A stretch of 42,506 nt of DNA from assembly GCA_012838615.1 (NCBI GenBank), contig DUOV01000053.1, positions 1 through 42,506 of the forward strand, in the 5' to 3' direction. This document shows positions 42,445 through 42,506 of this stretch, piece after piece. Source of the DNA: Clostridia bacterium. GTDB lineage: Bacteria; Bacillota; DUOV01; Zhaonellaceae. The notes beneath the pieces were generated by a model. The model did not search any database. It had not been told where the DNA came from and worked only from the letters and a program-made list of their open reading frames with translations. Numbering within the stretch: the first letter of the stretch is position 1; the number at the start of each line of letters is the position of its first letter. The translations under genes and the position numbers were made by a program.

Positions 42445-42506
42445 TGTCGCCTGAAGCGACGTGGTCATTGAGAACTGAACAGTGTAAAGAACATGCCCGA
42501 TTCTAG
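42445..42506 (+). ncRNA. Start of an rRNA operon leader (partial)
   Basis: After P2 there is a hairpin GTCGC-ctgaa-GCGAC and then TCATTGAGAACTGAACAGTG, which resembles the leader/processing sequence found before rRNA genes in Firmicutes (..TTGAAAACTGAACA..). The 16S gene itself is outside the window. Confidence 0.65.

Overview
The window looks like chromosomal DNA from a low-GC, endospore-forming member of the class Clostridia (Peptococcaceae-like), although no species can be named from the sequence. The evidence is the conserved Firmicutes block ylxY-mlpA-ymxH-dpaAB-asd-dapG-dapA-rnjB-tepA-ylzJ-spoIIIE-rodZ-pgsA, the sporulation genes (dpaA/dpaB, spoIIIE, ymxH/ylmC, yunB), AT-rich codon use, strong AGGAGG ribosome sites with many TTG/GTG starts, a T-box leader and an L-box riboswitch. 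Almost every gene is on the + strand; only the class A penicillin-binding protein is on the - strand.

Layout. Positions 1-659 hold no gene. They contain a fragment resembling group II intron domain I RNA, a ~176-nt long inverted-repeat element, and two terminators. Positions 660-5034 hold ylxY, a D,D-carboxypeptidase, the M16 protease mlpA, dut, a small membrane protein and ymxH. At 5041 a strong promoter drives a lysine riboswitch ahead of dapB. The cluster dapB-dpaA-dpaB-asd-dapG-dapA (5376-11004) makes diaminopimelate/lysine and, through DpaAB, the spore solute dipicolinate. A sigma-K-like promoter sits directly before dpaA. Positions 11100-15719 hold RNase J (with a possible attenuator leader), tepA, ylzJ and a Na+/phosphate transporter. 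Positions 15808-22012 hold spoIIIE/ftsK, mnmH, a RodZ-like gene, rimO and pgsA.

Positions 22073-25543 hold the least understood part: a three-gene membrane cassette made of an anchored protein of unknown function, a shortened FtsH-like AAA+ zinc protease, and a membrane-anchored metallophosphoesterase that seems to lack a standard start codon. It lies where cinA-recA follow pgsA in Bacillus. Next come a Phe T-box leader with pheST, zapA, a PolX whose third polymerase aspartate is Asn, a 3-methyladenine glycosylase, a NIF3-like protein, a large U32 peptidase, mutS2, the convergent penicillin-binding protein, a short decayed piece resembling the N-terminus of tyrosyl-tRNA synthetase, and yunB. 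The window ends in tandem strong promoters and a leader typical of an rRNA operon; the rRNA itself lies beyond the right edge.

Most of the window is ordinary core genome. The items that most deserve follow-up are the 22.1-25.5 kb cassette, the rnjB leader, the PolX substitution, the tyrS remnant and the structured elements in the first 340 bases. No CRISPR array, prophage, IS transposase or toxin-antitoxin pair was recognised.
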